64,000 nt of DNA from a bacterium (GCA_035549195.1 DASZRK010000023.1:1-64000), one strand, 5' to 3'. Shown: positions 8,652 through 17,561, counted from the first letter of the stretch. Notes: generated from the sequence alone by a model not told the origin. Numbers and translations are program-made.

Positions 8652-10562
8652 ATGGGCCTTCGGGCTATGTTCAGTTCCATCTCTGGCCTCCAATCGGACA
8701 GCATCTGGTTGGACGTCATCGGGAACAATATCGCCAACAGCAACACGGTCGGCTATAAGTCGAGCCGGTTGGAGTTTGCTGACCAATTATCCCAGAACAT
8801 CCTGGGCGGCCAGGCGGGGAACCAGGGACAAGGGACGGGTGGCGTGGATCCCCAGCAGATCGGTTTGGGGACCCGCGTGGGCTCCATCCAGACCCTTTTT
8901 GCCCAAGGGTCCACCCAGATGACCGGGATCTCGACGGACATCTCCATCCAAGGGGATGGGTTCCTTTCCGCCCGGCGGGGAAATGATGTTCTTTTGACGC
9001 GGGCCGGGAACCTGACCTTCGACGGGAACGGTTACCTGGTCAATCCCAATGGGGACCGGATCCAGGGTTTCAATGCCTTGACGGTCTACAACAAGAACAC
9101 CATCAATTCGGCTTTCAACGGCGGCTTTCTCCAGGTGACCAGTGCGGTCCCGACCCTCAACACGGCAGGCCTTTCACAGACCCAGGATATCCAGATCCCC
9201 CGGGATATGACGATCCCGCCGAAAGCCACCACCGAGGTGACCTTCAAAGGGAACTTGGATTCACTCCAGCAGCCCAATCTTCTCGACCTTTTCCCGGGTC
9301 TCTTCACGGGGGCTTCCCCCGGGGCGACACTTCCCGTCGGGCTGACCATCGCCTTCATCGGACCGGCCAATGCCCTCGATACCACACGAATGACGGTCCA
9401 GATCAATGCTTCGGGAGGTTTTACACTCCAACAGGCCGCCAACCTTTCGACCTTCATTCCGGGGAATTTCCCGCCTCCTGCCCCTTTGGAGAACGGCTAT
9501 CTGAGCCTCACGACGGTCCAGGGTTTTGGAGGGAATTATGCCTGGGAGCAATCACCCCCGGTCCCGCCGGCCCACCAGATGTCAGAAACCGTTTATGATT
9601 CCGAGGGTAATTTGCGCCAGATCACCGTTCAGTTCTACCAAGTGAACGACCTGGGGACCAATGGCATCAATAATCCGGCCGGTCCGAATCAGGTTTGCTA
9701 TGCCTGGTACGCCTTTGACACCACCGGCGGCAAGCCAGTCTCTACCGCCGGGCTTCTGGGCGGAACGGGGATCGGCGAGGGGGACCTGCAAGGGGCGGGG
9801 CCCTTCTTTTCCTATGACCGGGGCTTGGTCAACCAGGGATTTTTCGGGGACTTCCTTTGGTTCAATACGGAGGGATCGCTCGCCTCAAGCGGGGGAGTGG
9901 GTGGGTTTCCCGGTCCTCCGGGCTTAGGGGTCAATTATATGTCCATCCCCCGGGTCTATCTTCCTCCGGTCAATTTCAATCCTCCGGTTTCCCCCATCCC
10001 CACCCAGGGCGCGGAGATCACTCCTGTTTCGCTGGACTTCGGGTCTTTCGGCCTCCTGGGGGGCACCCAACAGATCCCCGTCGGGAAAAGGGATGGTATC
10101 TACAGTGATGCGGAAGGGGGTTACCAGGTCGTCAACGGCGTTAACACTTATGTCCCCAAAAATACGGTCTATGCCGCCGACCAGAACGGTTATCCTTCCG
10201 GTGTCCTTCAAGGGATCAATATCGACCAGACAGGGACCATCCAAGGTTCGTTTTCGAACGGTCGGATCCTGCCACTGGCCCAATTGGCGTTGACCCAGGT
10301 CGCCAATCCGGAAGGATTGGCCAAGGTGGGGGATAATGAATTCTCCCTTTCCCAGAATTCGGGTGCGGCCCATGTCGGATTCGGGGGACAATCGGGATTC
10401 GGAAAGGTACTTTCCGGTTCCTTGGAGGGTTCCAATGTGGACCTTTCCGTCGAGCTTTCCAACATGATCATCGCCCAACGGGGTTTTGAGACCAACGCCC
10501 GCATGATCTCGGTGGTCAACCATACTTTGGATACCCTTTCCCATTTGGGTCAGGGCGGCTAA
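8652..10562 (+). CDS. flgE: Flagellar hook protein FlgE
   Basis: 636 residues from the ATG at 8652, chosen because the canonical N-terminus of rod/hook proteins starts there: G-L-R-A-M-F-S-S-I-S-G-L, then N-N-I-A-N-x-N-T-V-G-Y-K. The C-terminus ends with V-D-L-S-V-E-L-S-N-M-I-I-A-Q-R-G-F-E-T-N-A-R, the matching helix that forms the hook inner tube. The middle (about 80-560) is the surface-exposed hook region, longer than in enterobacteria. FlgE polymerises outside the cell into the universal joint between rod and filament. It is exported by the flagellar type III apparatus, so no signal peptide is expected. No other flagellar gene lies in the window. Confidence 0.93.
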   Translation: MGLRAMFSSISGLQSDSIWLDVIGNNIANSNTVGYKSSRLEFADQLSQNILGGQAGNQGQGTGGVDPQQIGLGTRVGSIQTLFAQGSTQMTGISTDISIQGDGFLSARRGNDVLLTRAGNLTFDGNGYLVNPNGDRIQGFNALTVYNKNTINSAFNGGFLQVTSAVPTLNTAGLSQTQDIQIPRDMTIPPKATTEVTFKGNLDSLQQPNLLDLFPGLFTGASPGATLPVGLTIAFIGPANALDTTRMTVQINASGGFTLQQAANLSTFIPGNFPPPAPLENGYLSLTTVQGFGGNYAWEQSPPVPPAHQMSETVYDSEGNLRQITVQFYQVNDLGTNGINNPAGPNQVCYAWYAFDTTGGKPVSTAGLLGGTGIGEGDLQGAGPFFSYDRGLVNQGFFGDFLWFNTEGSLASSGGVGGFPGPPGLGVNYMSIPRVYLPPVNFNPPVSPIPTQGAEITPVSLDFGSFGLLGGTQQIPVGKRDGIYSDAEGGYQVVNGVNTYVPKNTVYAADQNGYPSGVLQGINIDQTGTIQGSFSNGRILPLAQLALTQVANPEGLAKVGDNEFSLSQNSGAAHVGFGGQSGFGKVLSGSLEGSNVDLSVELSNMIIAQRGFETNARMISVVNHTLDTLSHLGQGG

Positions 10563-10579
10563 AAGGTCCCGTCCGGGCG

Positions 10580-10607
10580 TTCAAAAAGCCCATTTCACCG
10601 GTATAAT
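10580..10607 (+). promoter_or_regulatory. Candidate promoter of the ECF sigma operon
   Basis: TTCAAA (10580-10585) and a perfect TATAAT (10602-10607) are separated by 16 bases and lie 55 bases before the sigma gene. The -10 is housekeeping-like, not an ECF-type element. Autoregulation is therefore not indicated by this promoter. Confidence 0.5.
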
Positions 10608-10661
10608 TCCATCTATATCGTTTGTCGTCCCTTTGAAATCCTTATCTTATTTGAGGCTTTC

Positions 10662-11222
10662 GTGACTTCCATTGACCGGGAACTGGTCCAACGCATCTTG
10701 AAAGGCGAACAAACCGCTTTCCAAGAACTCTATAAAACCCATCAAAAGGCCTTGATCCGGGCTTGTTGGTACTTCCTTGGCAACGACGTCGAGGTCGAGG
10801 ATATGGTGCAGGAAACCTTCATCAAGGCCCTCAAAAACCTCGATAAATTCCGGTTCGAATGCTCCCTGGGGACCTGGTTGAACCATATCGCCGTCAACCT
10901 TTGCCGGGATCATCTGGAAAAGAAGAAGAAAACTATGCCGTTCTCGGTGGATTTTTTCGCTTCCCACCCGTCCAGAGAGCAGAACAAAGCCTACCCGGAG
11001 GAAGCCCTCAAGCTCTTGCGGGAGGAGATCCAACACCTGGAGGGGCGGGACAAGGAACTGATCACGTTGCGCGAGATCAAGGGGCTCTCCTACGAAGCCA
11101 TCGCGAACCGGTTGAAGATGCCGGTGGGTAGCGTGACATCAGGCCTTTTCCGGGCCCGTCAAAAACTGATTGAAAAAGTGCGGGAAAAATTGCCAGCGGG
11201 CTGGGAAGAAGGGTTTTCGTGA
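10662..11222 (+). CDS. RNA polymerase ECF sigma factor (RpoE-like)
   Basis: 186 residues. Sigma region 2 covers about residues 12-85, with the core-binding and promoter-melting stretch D-V-E-V-E-D-M-V-Q-E-T-F-I-K-A-L. Region 4 covers about 125-175 (R-D-K-E-L-I-T-L-R-E-I-K-G-L-S-Y-E-A-I-A), a helix-turn-helix ending S-V-T-S-G-L-F-R-A-R. It redirects RNA polymerase to stress or surface-signal promoters. The start codon is GTG. Its last codon overlaps the GTG start of the next gene (GTGA), so the two are translationally coupled, as is usual for sigma/anti-sigma pairs. It fits the general sigma24 group; I cannot assign a subgroup. Confidence 0.92.
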   Translation: MTSIDRELVQRILKGEQTAFQELYKTHQKALIRACWYFLGNDVEVEDMVQETFIKALKNLDKFRFECSLGTWLNHIAVNLCRDHLEKKKKTMPFSVDFFASHPSREQNKAYPEEALKLLREEIQHLEGRDKELITLREIKGLSYEAIANRLKMPVGSVTSGLFRARQKLIEKVREKLPAGWEEGFS

Positions 11223-12082
11223 AATTTTCACCCGAAACATTATTGAGGATCTACCTGGACGGTTCCTTTACCGAGGAGGCCCAGGCGGAGTTCGACGCCC
11301 TGATGCGCCGGGACCCGGCTTTTGCCGAACAGGTCACCCAAGCGGTCGCCGAGCGTTTGGGACCCGTTCCCGAAGCCTCCGTGGAGGCCATCGCTTCACG
11401 TTTGGACGCCCAGGTGATGGATCTTTGGGCCCGGCATAAACCTTCCCCTTGGCTCAAGAATCTTCAACTCGGCGGGAAGGCCCTGGTCGCCCTCGGTGTG
11501 GTGGCACTCGGCTATTGGGGTTTCCGCCATTGGACCTCCATGACGACGATCCAGGCCGGAACGGCCGCCGCACCCGTTCCCGGAACCTTCTTGTCCGGCC
11601 AAGCGGAGGGGGCGAAGAAAAACCCGGCCAAGGAGCTTCCGGACCATTCCACGGTCCGGCAGGTGCGGTCCGTCGCGCGCCCCCCCGAACCGGATAACGC
11701 GGCCCGAGAAGAAGGCGGGACCGCGGGGATCCAAGATCGAAGGACCCTGTCCGCAAAGGCCCCGGCAAATACCCAAGAGAGGAGTCCGATGCCGGTCGTT
11801 CCAGCGGTCTCGACCCAGTCCAAGTCCGCCAGTGCCTTGGGGGACGCCCTCCGGGTGGACATCCATTCGGATAGGCCCGGCCCGGCGACCATCACGATCT
11901 TCGACGCCCATGGGAATTTGGTCCGGCATCTTTTTGCGGGACCTGTGGAAGCGGGCGATCGTTATGTGGATTGGGACGGGAAGGACGACTTGGGTGTCCC
12001 GGTGCTTCCAGGTTCCTATCATGTGGTCCTGGGCCTGAACGGGAAGAAAATGTCAGGGGTCTTGAAGATCCTGCCCAAGTAA
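11219..12082 (+). CDS. Single-pass membrane anti-sigma-like protein with a C-terminal FlgD-Ig-like domain
   Basis: 287 residues from GTG, overlapping the sigma gene by four bases. Residues 1-75 are a small acidic helical cytoplasmic part (E-T-L-L-R-I-Y-L-D-G-S-F-T-E-E) resembling anti-sigma N-termini. It lacks the H-x3-C-x2-C zinc motif. One transmembrane helix is at about 85-102. A Pro/Ala/Ser-rich linker leads to a beta-sandwich at about 212-287: A-T-I-T-I-F-D-A-H-G-N-L-V-R and D-W-D-G-K-D-D-L-G-x-x-V, the same fold signature as the tails of the stalk proteins nearby. Role inferred: it holds the ECF sigma factor and senses envelope or surface-protein state. Function is by position only. Confidence 0.7.
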   Translation: MKFSPETLLRIYLDGSFTEEAQAEFDALMRRDPAFAEQVTQAVAERLGPVPEASVEAIASRLDAQVMDLWARHKPSPWLKNLQLGGKALVALGVVALGYWGFRHWTSMTTIQAGTAAAPVPGTFLSGQAEGAKKNPAKELPDHSTVRQVRSVARPPEPDNAAREEGGTAGIQDRRTLSAKAPANTQERSPMPVVPAVSTQSKSASALGDALRVDIHSDRPGPATITIFDAHGNLVRHLFAGPVEAGDRYVDWDGKDDLGVPVLPGSYHVVLGLNGKKMSGVLKILPK

Positions 12083-12117
12083 CCGTTCGTGTCAAGAACG
12101 GGTCCGCGAAGGTCCCC

Positions 12118-12861
12118 ATGAACCCGGGCGCTCCAAATCTCCACCGGTCCTTCGGGAGGGCCTTGTTCGTCCTTTCGGTCCTTTGTTTTTTTTACTGTGC
12201 CGGAAAGACCCAAGCCCAGGTCGCCACGAATACCCCCACCAACACCCCTTGCGGTCCCTGCACTTTTACCTCCACTCCCACGAATACCCCGACCGCCACA
12301 ACGACTGTCACGCCGACCCACACGCCCACCCTTACTTTCTCCGCTACTCCGACCTTGACCGCGACCCAGACCGCCACGCCTACCTTGACGCCGACCGTGA
12401 CGGAATCGATGACGTCTACCGCATCCCCCACCCCTACTTTCTCGGCTACGCCGTCCTTCACGGCCACCCCGACCTTGACTCCGACCTTGAGCCCTACGCT
12501 GACACCGACCTTCACGCCCACGATCACGGCCACTCCCACGGTCACCTTTTCTCCCAGCCCCACGGCCCCGCCCGGATGCCAAGATCTGGTCAATTACGCC
12601 TATCCCAACCCGGACCCAGGGGACAGCCTCCAATTCCTTTATGTGCTTTGCGAGACCAGCCAGGTCCAGATCCAGATCCTCAACGGAGCGGGTAACCCCG
12701 TGGCGAAATGGGAGACCCTGGGGAACCCGGGGAACAACCTCTATACGGCGGATGTGTCCTCCTTCTCCCACGGCGTTTATTATTTTTATCTGACGGCCCA
12801 GGGAGCTTCCGGATCCAAAAGGTCCTCCTTAGGCAAGTTCGGGCTGACCCGGTCTCCTTAG
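12118..12861 (+). CDS. Short secreted Thr-Pro protein with C-terminal sorting-like beta-sandwich
   Basis: 247 residues from the ATG at 12118; a longer frame upstream would overlap the anti-sigma-like gene and add a non-signal sequence. The signal peptide is about residues 1-34 (hydrophobic L-F-V-L-S-V-L-C-F-F-Y, cleavage near A-Q-V-A). A Thr-Pro stalk follows to about residue 155, with a C-G-P-C near its start. The tail of about 85 residues has Y-A-Y-P-N-P, V-Q-I-Q-I-L-N-G-A-G-N-P-V, G-V-Y-Y-F-Y-L and a closing G-K-F-G-L-T-R, again like type-A sorting domains. It follows the sigma/anti-sigma pair by 35 bases and precedes a PorV-like barrel, so it may be the regulated surface product. Confidence 0.75.
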   Translation: MNPGAPNLHRSFGRALFVLSVLCFFYCAGKTQAQVATNTPTNTPCGPCTFTSTPTNTPTATTTVTPTHTPTLTFSATPTLTATQTATPTLTPTVTESMTSTASPTPTFSATPSFTATPTLTPTLSPTLTPTFTPTITATPTVTFSPSPTAPPGCQDLVNYAYPNPDPGDSLQFLYVLCETSQVQIQILNGAGNPVAKWETLGNPGNNLYTADVSSFSHGVYYFYLTAQGASGSKRSSLGKFGLTRSP

Positions 12862-12895
12862 CCGGTGACCTGTAAGCCGGGCCTATAATGGCCTT

Positions 12896-14293
12896 TTGGT
12901 GAAAGTTCTACGGGGAGTGAATACCCTGATCGAAAATAGATCCTCCAAAAAGCGACCGGTCCTGTGGTGTTGGCTCGCCTGGATGCTCCTGGGCGTGCTA
13001 ACGCAACGGGTTTGGGGTCTTTCCACGGACCCGGCCACAGCTTTCCCGATCCTCTCCTCGGGGATGGGCGCCCGGGCCACGGGAATGGGAGAGAACTTTA
13101 CCGCCGTCGCCGACGATTTTTCCGCCCTGCAATACAACCCCGCCGGACTTGCCCGGATCGACCAAAATCAGTTGAGTGCCGTGCACAATGGTTATTTTGT
13201 GGACGGATTTTATGAGGATCTGGGCGGGACCCTCTCCCTGGAGGGGACCGGAACGATGGCTTTCGACCTGAGTTATCTGAATTACGGACCGATCCCGAAA
13301 CGGGACCCTTCGGGGGCCCTGTTGGGGACCTACAACCCCTTCGACCTGGGGCTGGGAGCCGCCTTCGGATTCCCCCTCCAAAAGGACCTTTCCCTCGGTT
13401 TCGGGAGCCGTTGGATCCGCCAGGATATCGATGGGAGTGTCCACATGGGATTGATGTGGGAGGCGGGGCTCCTGGAAAGGCCTGATGACCACCTGAGCCT
13501 TGGGTTCAACCTCCGTAACGCGGGGGTGGAAACGGGGGGGTATCATTTGCCCACTGAAATGCTGCTGGGCGTGGCCTTGAAGATTCCCTTAGCTTCCCAA
13601 GGGAGCCAGGAGATCCTCATCGCCACGGATGGGGACCTGGGCTTCTTCGGCGGGAACCGCCTGGGGGCAGGGTTCGAGTACGGCATCGAGAAGCGTTATT
13701 TTCTTCGGTGCGGTTACCATGCGGATCTTTTCCAGGAATCCTCCACATCCTTGAATGGATTGAGCTTCGGGGGAGGGGTGAGGATCAGCCAGTTCCAACT
13801 GGATTATTCCTTTTCCTTCCTGGGCGATTTGGGGAACCTGCAGCGTTTTTCGGTGGGTTATTCCTTCCCGGAAAAGCCCAGGCCGAGTTCCACGCCGATG
13901 CCGACCCCTGTGCCTGCGGCGCCCCCGGCCCCGAGCACCTTTTTTGACCTGGGCGCGCCGGTCCCGGGAGCCGCTCCCCAGACCCAGGCCGCGCCCGGCG
14001 CATCGGGAGGCACCGGGGCTGCGGTCACCCTGCAGTTCGAGGTGACGACCGGGGGGGACCTTACGGCCCAACAATGTTTCGATCAGGCCGAAGTGAAGCT
14101 CCGGATGGGTCTCAAGCAGGAGGCCTTGGACCTTTACCTCAAGGCCGTGGAGAAGGACCCCCATTTCCAGAGGGCTTGGGACCGCCTGGGACGCCTTTAT
14201 TTCGACAAATCCCTGGAATCCTACCGGAAACTGCTCGAATTGGACCCCCAGAACGAGCGCTTGCGGGAGTGGTTGAAGCAATATCCCCAATAA
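12896..14293 (+). CDS. PorV/UPF0164-like outer-membrane beta-barrel with C-terminal TPR
   Basis: 465 residues. After an N-terminal hydrophobic segment (about 22-40, ending V-W-G-L-S) comes the family hallmark G-M-G-A-R-A-T-G-M-G-E ... A-D-D-F-S-A-L-Q-Y-N-P-A-G-L-A. About 260 residues of amphipathic beta-strands follow, then a Pro/Ala-rich linker (near 325-385) and a TPR-like helical tail (about 390-460). PorV proteins help shuttle cargo of type IX secretion. UPF0164 members are otherwise uncharacterised barrels. The start is uncertain: TTG 12896, GTG 12899 or GTG 12917. A perfect TATAAT (12884-12889) ends 6 bases before 12896, suggesting a leaderless message. Confidence 0.75.
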   Translation: MVKVLRGVNTLIENRSSKKRPVLWCWLAWMLLGVLTQRVWGLSTDPATAFPILSSGMGARATGMGENFTAVADDFSALQYNPAGLARIDQNQLSAVHNGYFVDGFYEDLGGTLSLEGTGTMAFDLSYLNYGPIPKRDPSGALLGTYNPFDLGLGAAFGFPLQKDLSLGFGSRWIRQDIDGSVHMGLMWEAGLLERPDDHLSLGFNLRNAGVETGGYHLPTEMLLGVALKIPLASQGSQEILIATDGDLGFFGGNRLGAGFEYGIEKRYFLRCGYHADLFQESSTSLNGLSFGGGVRISQFQLDYSFSFLGDLGNLQRFSVGYSFPEKPRPSSTPMPTPVPAAPPAPSTFFDLGAPVPGAAPQTQAAPGASGGTGAAVTLQFEVTTGGDLTAQQCFDQAEVKLRMGLKQEALDLYLKAVEKDPHFQRAWDRLGRLYFDKSLESYRKLLELDPQNERLREWLKQYPQ

Positions 14294-14439
14294 AAAATCG
14301 CAAGATCCATGGAATAAAACAGGGGGATGTCCGTCTAGTAGGCGTAAGGGTTCCAGGACCGACCGAGATGGAAGGCCTCCCCTCACGGTATCGGTGTGTC
14401 CTATTCGCAGACCTATCGATAGTCGTATCCATTGGGCAG

Positions 14440-14475
14440 CCCCGGGTTCCTGTTGTTAAGGACCCGGGGTTTTTT
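14440..14475 (+). terminator. Rho-independent terminator for the plus-strand surface operon
   Basis: CCCCGGGTTCCT (14440-14451) pairs with AGGACCCGGGG (14459-14469) with one bulged base, and six T follow (14470-14475). It lies in the gap between convergent genes. The rest of that gap (14294-14439) shows nothing I recognise. Confidence 0.75.
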
Positions 14476-14490
14476 CATTTCGGGGAAAGG

Positions 14491-15276
14491 TCAGGAGCCG
14501 GTGCTTTCGTACTGGTTGATGCCCCATTTCCAGCAGGCCCGTGCCTCCAGGACGAACAGGACCGCCGCCAGGGGGGCGGCCAGGAAAAGCCAGGGAGCCA
14601 GTCCCTTGTCGAGCAGCAGGCCCGCGGGAAGATAATTGAATGCCCCGTAGGGTAGGAGGAACATCAGGGCATATTGCAGCCAGCCCGGGAAGATGCTCAA
14701 AGGGTAACGAGTGGCCTGGAGCAGGACATGGGGGATCATGAAGTGCATCGAGGTGGGGCCGATGAAACGGAAAGAGAGGCTCCCGAAGATGACCAGGGCC
14801 GAGGTGTACATGACCGAGCCGCAGAGGACGCAGAGGGGCAGGAGGAGCCAAGCTTCCAGGGGGGCGTGGAGGCGGACCAGGGCCAGGCCGGCCAAGCCAT
14901 AGCCCATGAAAAGGTTCCCGAAGGAATGGAGTTCGGGCCGGGTGATCAACAGGAAATAAAGTGAATCGACCGGGTAGGTCATGAGACGGTCCAACTCGCC
15001 CATGACCACGTAGTAAGGAAGCATCCAAATATGGTTGAAAAGCAGCTCCGAGGTGCCCAGAGAAGCCGCCATCACCCCGAAGAGAAGGACAACCTGTTCC
15101 GGCGTCCAATCGTTCAGCCGTGGGGTCTGGCTGAAGACGATCCATAGCAGGCCCAACGCGGACAACTGCAACATGCAGGAAGTCAGTACCCCCAGCACCA
15201 TGTCCACCCGGTATTCGAACTTGGCCTGCAGGGCGGTGTTGAAGGCCATCCAGTAGAGCGCCAGTTTTTCCTTCAT
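14491..15276 (-). CDS. ABC-2 type transporter permease (DUF990-like), second subunit
   Basis: 261 residues, with about six hydrophobic helices and short loops. The N-terminus (Y-W-M-A-F-N-T-A-L-Q-A-K-F-E-Y-R-x-D) matches ABC2 membrane family permeases that occur as a pair with a dedicated ATPase. AAGGAGGA precedes the ATG on the minus strand, and only 3 bases separate it from the upstream permease gene. It would form half of the channel of an exporter in the inner membrane. The cargo is unknown. Confidence 0.85.
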   Translation of the reverse strand: MKEKLALYWMAFNTALQAKFEYRVDMVLGVLTSCMLQLSALGLLWIVFSQTPRLNDWTPEQVVLLFGVMAASLGTSELLFNHIWMLPYYVVMGELDRLMTYPVDSLYFLLITRPELHSFGNLFMGYGLAGLALVRLHAPLEAWLLLPLCVLCGSVMYTSALVIFGSLSFRFIGPTSMHFMIPHVLLQATRYPLSIFPGWLQYALMFLLPYGAFNYLPAGLLLDKGLAPWLFLAAPLAAVLFVLEARACWKWGINQYESTGS

Positions 15277-15279
15277 GGA

Positions 15280-16113
15280 CTATCCTCCTTGGACTTCCAA
15301 CTGTTTGAGGGAACGGCCCATCAGGAAGCGCCCCAGAAGGAAAAGACCGGCGGTCCAGGCGACCTGTTCCCCCAGAAGAGCCCAGGCCTCCGCGCCCCGG
15401 GTGGTCCCCAGGTAAAGGGAGACGGGGGTATAGAGGGTATGGCGGAAGGGGAGCCATTGGCCGATGTTGTAAAGGAAGGCGGGGTAGAGGGTGAGGGGCG
15501 CCGAGATGCCGGAGAAGGTCTGGTGCAGGGCCCCTCGGGCTGCGAAGATCCCGTATCCGCTGTAGGTATAGAAGGCCCCCTGAACGAAGACGAAGCAGAT
15601 GAGGTATTGGATCAGGAAGGCCATCAGGAAACTGGGGATGAAGAAGGCCAAGGCCTCCCCACCGGCCGGGAGGATCTCGTCCCCCAGGAAGATCCAACCA
15701 CATCCGAAGACGACCATCCCCAGGACCCCGTTGAAAAGACCGTCGCTGATGGCCTGGACCCCTTGGGCCATCTGGAAGTCCACGGGCTTCAAAAGGTCGG
15801 TGGCGATCAAGCCCTGGCGGATCCGTTGTCCGATACGGAACTCCACGCTCATGCTCAGGCCATAATTGACGCAACCGGCCATCAAAAGGTAGGGGAACAT
15901 CCGGGTGTGGCTGGCCGCCAAGGCCGGGTTCTGGGCGAAGACCTGCTTCCAGACCAGCATGGGAATGGCGTACATCAGCATGGCCGTCAGCAATGAGGTC
16001 ACGGTGGAGGCCCGGTAGGCGAAGCTCGCCTTGAGCGACCGGACGAAGAGGGATCCGTAGCTTTCCAACATCTGCCCGGCGGTCAATGGGGGTTGGAGGG
16101 ACCGGAAGTTCAT
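15280..16113 (-). CDS. ABC-2 type transporter permease, first subunit
   Basis: 277 residues with about six membrane helices. The cytoplasmic N-terminus S-L-F-V-R-S-L-K-A-S-F-A-Y-R-A-S parallels that of the next permease, so the two are distant homologues forming a heterodimer. The segment R-I-G-Q-R-I-R-Q-G-L-I-A-T-D-L-L-K-P-V-D-F looks like the coupling helix that meets the ATPase. It starts one base after the stop of the ATPase gene, so all three genes are one transcript. Confidence 0.85.
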   Translation of the reverse strand: MNFRSLQPPLTAGQMLESYGSLFVRSLKASFAYRASTVTSLLTAMLMYAIPMLVWKQVFAQNPALAASHTRMFPYLLMAGCVNYGLSMSVEFRIGQRIRQGLIATDLLKPVDFQMAQGVQAISDGLFNGVLGMVVFGCGWIFLGDEILPAGGEALAFFIPSFLMAFLIQYLICFVFVQGAFYTYSGYGIFAARGALHQTFSGISAPLTLYPAFLYNIGQWLPFRHTLYTPVSLYLGTTRGAEAWALLGEQVAWTAGLFLLGRFLMGRSLKQLEVQGG

Positions 16114-16114
16114 T

Positions 16115-17122
16115 TCAGTCCTTCTGCCGGTAGATGCGGGTCACGATGGTCTCGATGTCGGTCTTTTCCAGGGTCAGGTCGGCGACCTTGGGGCCCCTCA
16201 GGAGGGCCTGGGTCAGGGCGGGGGCGGCCCCGGCCTTGCGGTATTCCACCACCAGGCGGTGGCCTTCCGCCTCCAGCACTTTCCCACCATGGCGTTTCAT
16301 CTCGGCGGTGAGCTTCTTCAGGGCCGCCGGGGCGATGGGCCGGTGCAGTTCGGCCACGATACGGGATTCCCGGGCGAAACGGGTCTCGAAGGCCTTGAGG
16401 GAGCCGTCGAAGAGCAAGGTCCCCTTGTCCAGGAGCAGGAGGCGGTCGCAGGTCTCGGTGATGTCCTTCAGGTCGTGGGTGGTGATAAGAAGGGTGGTCC
16501 CGAAACGTTCCTGCATGTCCGCAATGAACTCCCGGACCTGTTCCTTGACCGACAGGTCCAGGCCGATGGTGGGTTCGTCCAGGAAGGCGACGGCGGGTGC
16601 GTGCAGGAGCGCGGCCGCCAGGTCGCAACGCATCCGCTGGCCCAGGGACAATTGGCGCACGGGCGTGCCCAGCAGGGGCTCCAGGCCCAGACGTTTGACC
16701 GCCTGGGAGTAGGTGACCTGATAGACCTCCTCGGGGATGCGATACATGGTCTTCAGGAGCCGGAAGGTCTCGCGCACCGGGATGTCCCAGAGCAGTTGGG
16801 GCCTTTGGCCGAAGACCACCCCGATATTGAGGGCCAGTTCCCGGCGCTGCTTCCAGGGCAAAAGACCCAGCACCTCCAGGGTGCCCCCGGTGGGCACGAT
16901 GATGCCGGTGAGCATCTTCAAGGTGGTGGATTTGCCCGCCCCGTTCTCGCCGATCAATCCCACCCTTTCCCCGCGGCCGATGGTGAAGGAGACCCCCCGC
17001 ACGGCGGGGACGTCCTCGGTCCGGCCCGAAAAGAGGGACTGGATCGAGCCCAAGAGGCCGGGCTTGTGGATGCGGCGGGTATAGCTTTTGGCGAGTTTTT
17101 CGACCTTCAGCGCGAGTTCCAT
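16115..17122 (-). CDS. ABC-2 type exporter ATP-binding protein with extra C-terminal domain
   Basis: 335 residues from the ATG at 17122; a longer frame upstream has no ribosome site. Walker A is [10 protein letters not shown] (about residues 62-71). The signature is Q-L-S-L-G-Q-R-M-R, with Q in place of the second Gly of LSGGQ. Walker B is [13 protein letters not shown], with the H-loop T-T-H-D. A tail of about 85 residues after the nucleotide-binding domain resembles regulatory tails of natA- or multidrug-type ATPases. The N-terminal insertion between strands 1 and 2 ([15 protein letters not shown]) is typical of this DUF990-linked subgroup. It powers the two permeases encoded downstream. 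Confidence 0.9.
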   Translation of the reverse strand: MELALKVEKLAKSYTRRIHKPGLLGSIQSLFSGRTEDVPAVRGVSFTIGRGERVGLIGENGAGKSTTLKMLTGIIVPTGGTLEVLGLLPWKQRRELALNIGVVFGQRPQLLWDIPVRETFRLLKTMYRIPEEVYQVTYSQAVKRLGLEPLLGTPVRQLSLGQRMRCDLAAALLHAPAVAFLDEPTIGLDLSVKEQVREFIADMQERFGTTLLITTHDLKDITETCDRLLLLDKGTLLFDGSLKAFETRFARESRIVAELHRPIAPAALKKLTAEMKRHGGKVLEAEGHRLVVEYRKAGAAPALTQALLRGPKVADLTLEKTDIETIVTRIYRQKD

Positions 17123-17160
17123 GATTTGACCTTGAGTAGGGAGTCCGTTCGAAGTCGAGC

Positions 17161-17188
17161 ATCTTAACAAGGGTCCCGGAGGGTCGAA
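17161..17188 (-). promoter_or_regulatory. Candidate promoter of the ABC exporter operon
   Basis: Read on the minus strand, TTCGAC (17188-17183) and TAAGAT (17166-17161) are separated by 16 bases, about 38 bases before the ATPase start codon. Confidence 0.4.
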
Positions 17189-17277
17189 AGGGCCCATTTT
17201 AGGGCCGGATGGCCGGTGGAAATCCTGTCCCAAGAGGCGTAACCTTTTTAAGCGGGGTCTTTTGAAAGGAGAACGTC

Positions 17278-17511
17278 ATGGACAACCACAATCTTTCGGA
17301 TCCTAAGGACGTCGAATTGGAAGCGGATATCAGCCGCGTCATCCGCAACCGGGGCATGGGCATCCATGTCACGGTCCGCAGCAGGGTCGTTTCCCTCTCG
17401 GGAGTGGTGGATGATTTCGCGACCAAGCGGGATATCGAGTCCGCGGTCCATGGGGTGGCGGGAGGCTGCACCATCCATAACAATATCCGGGTGGCCCGCA
17501 TCGCCGACTGA
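17278..17511 (+). CDS. Small BON-domain protein
   Basis: 77 residues, essentially a single BON domain: L-E-A-D-I-S-R-V-I-R, then V-T-V-R-S-R-V-V-S-L-S-G-V-V-D-D and a final I-H-N-N-I-R-V. BON domains bind membranes or phospholipid and occur in osmotic-stress and secretin-linked proteins such as OsmY. There is no signal peptide here, so this copy is probably cytoplasmic. AAAGGAGAA precedes the ATG. It is divergent from the ABC operon and followed by its own gap, so likely monocistronic. Confidence 0.8.
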   Translation: MDNHNLSDPKDVELEADISRVIRNRGMGIHVTVRSRVVSLSGVVDDFATKRDIESAVHGVAGGCTIHNNIRVARIAD

Positions 17512-17532
17512 AGGGGCTGGTCCGGCACCGGG

Positions 17533-17561
17533 ATGAAACTCCAACTTCCATGGGTTATACT
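17533..17561 (+). promoter_or_regulatory. Candidate promoter of the FKBP pair
   Basis: ATGAAA (17533-17538) and TATACT (17556-17561) are 17 bases apart, about 32 bases before the first FKBP start, which has AAGGGAGGGA as ribosome site. Confidence 0.4.

Noticed and set aside
14294-14439. Possible tRNA or riboswitch in the convergent gap
   Set aside because: No cloverleaf, no T-loop GTTCGA and no known riboswitch core could be built; only the terminator at its end is supported.
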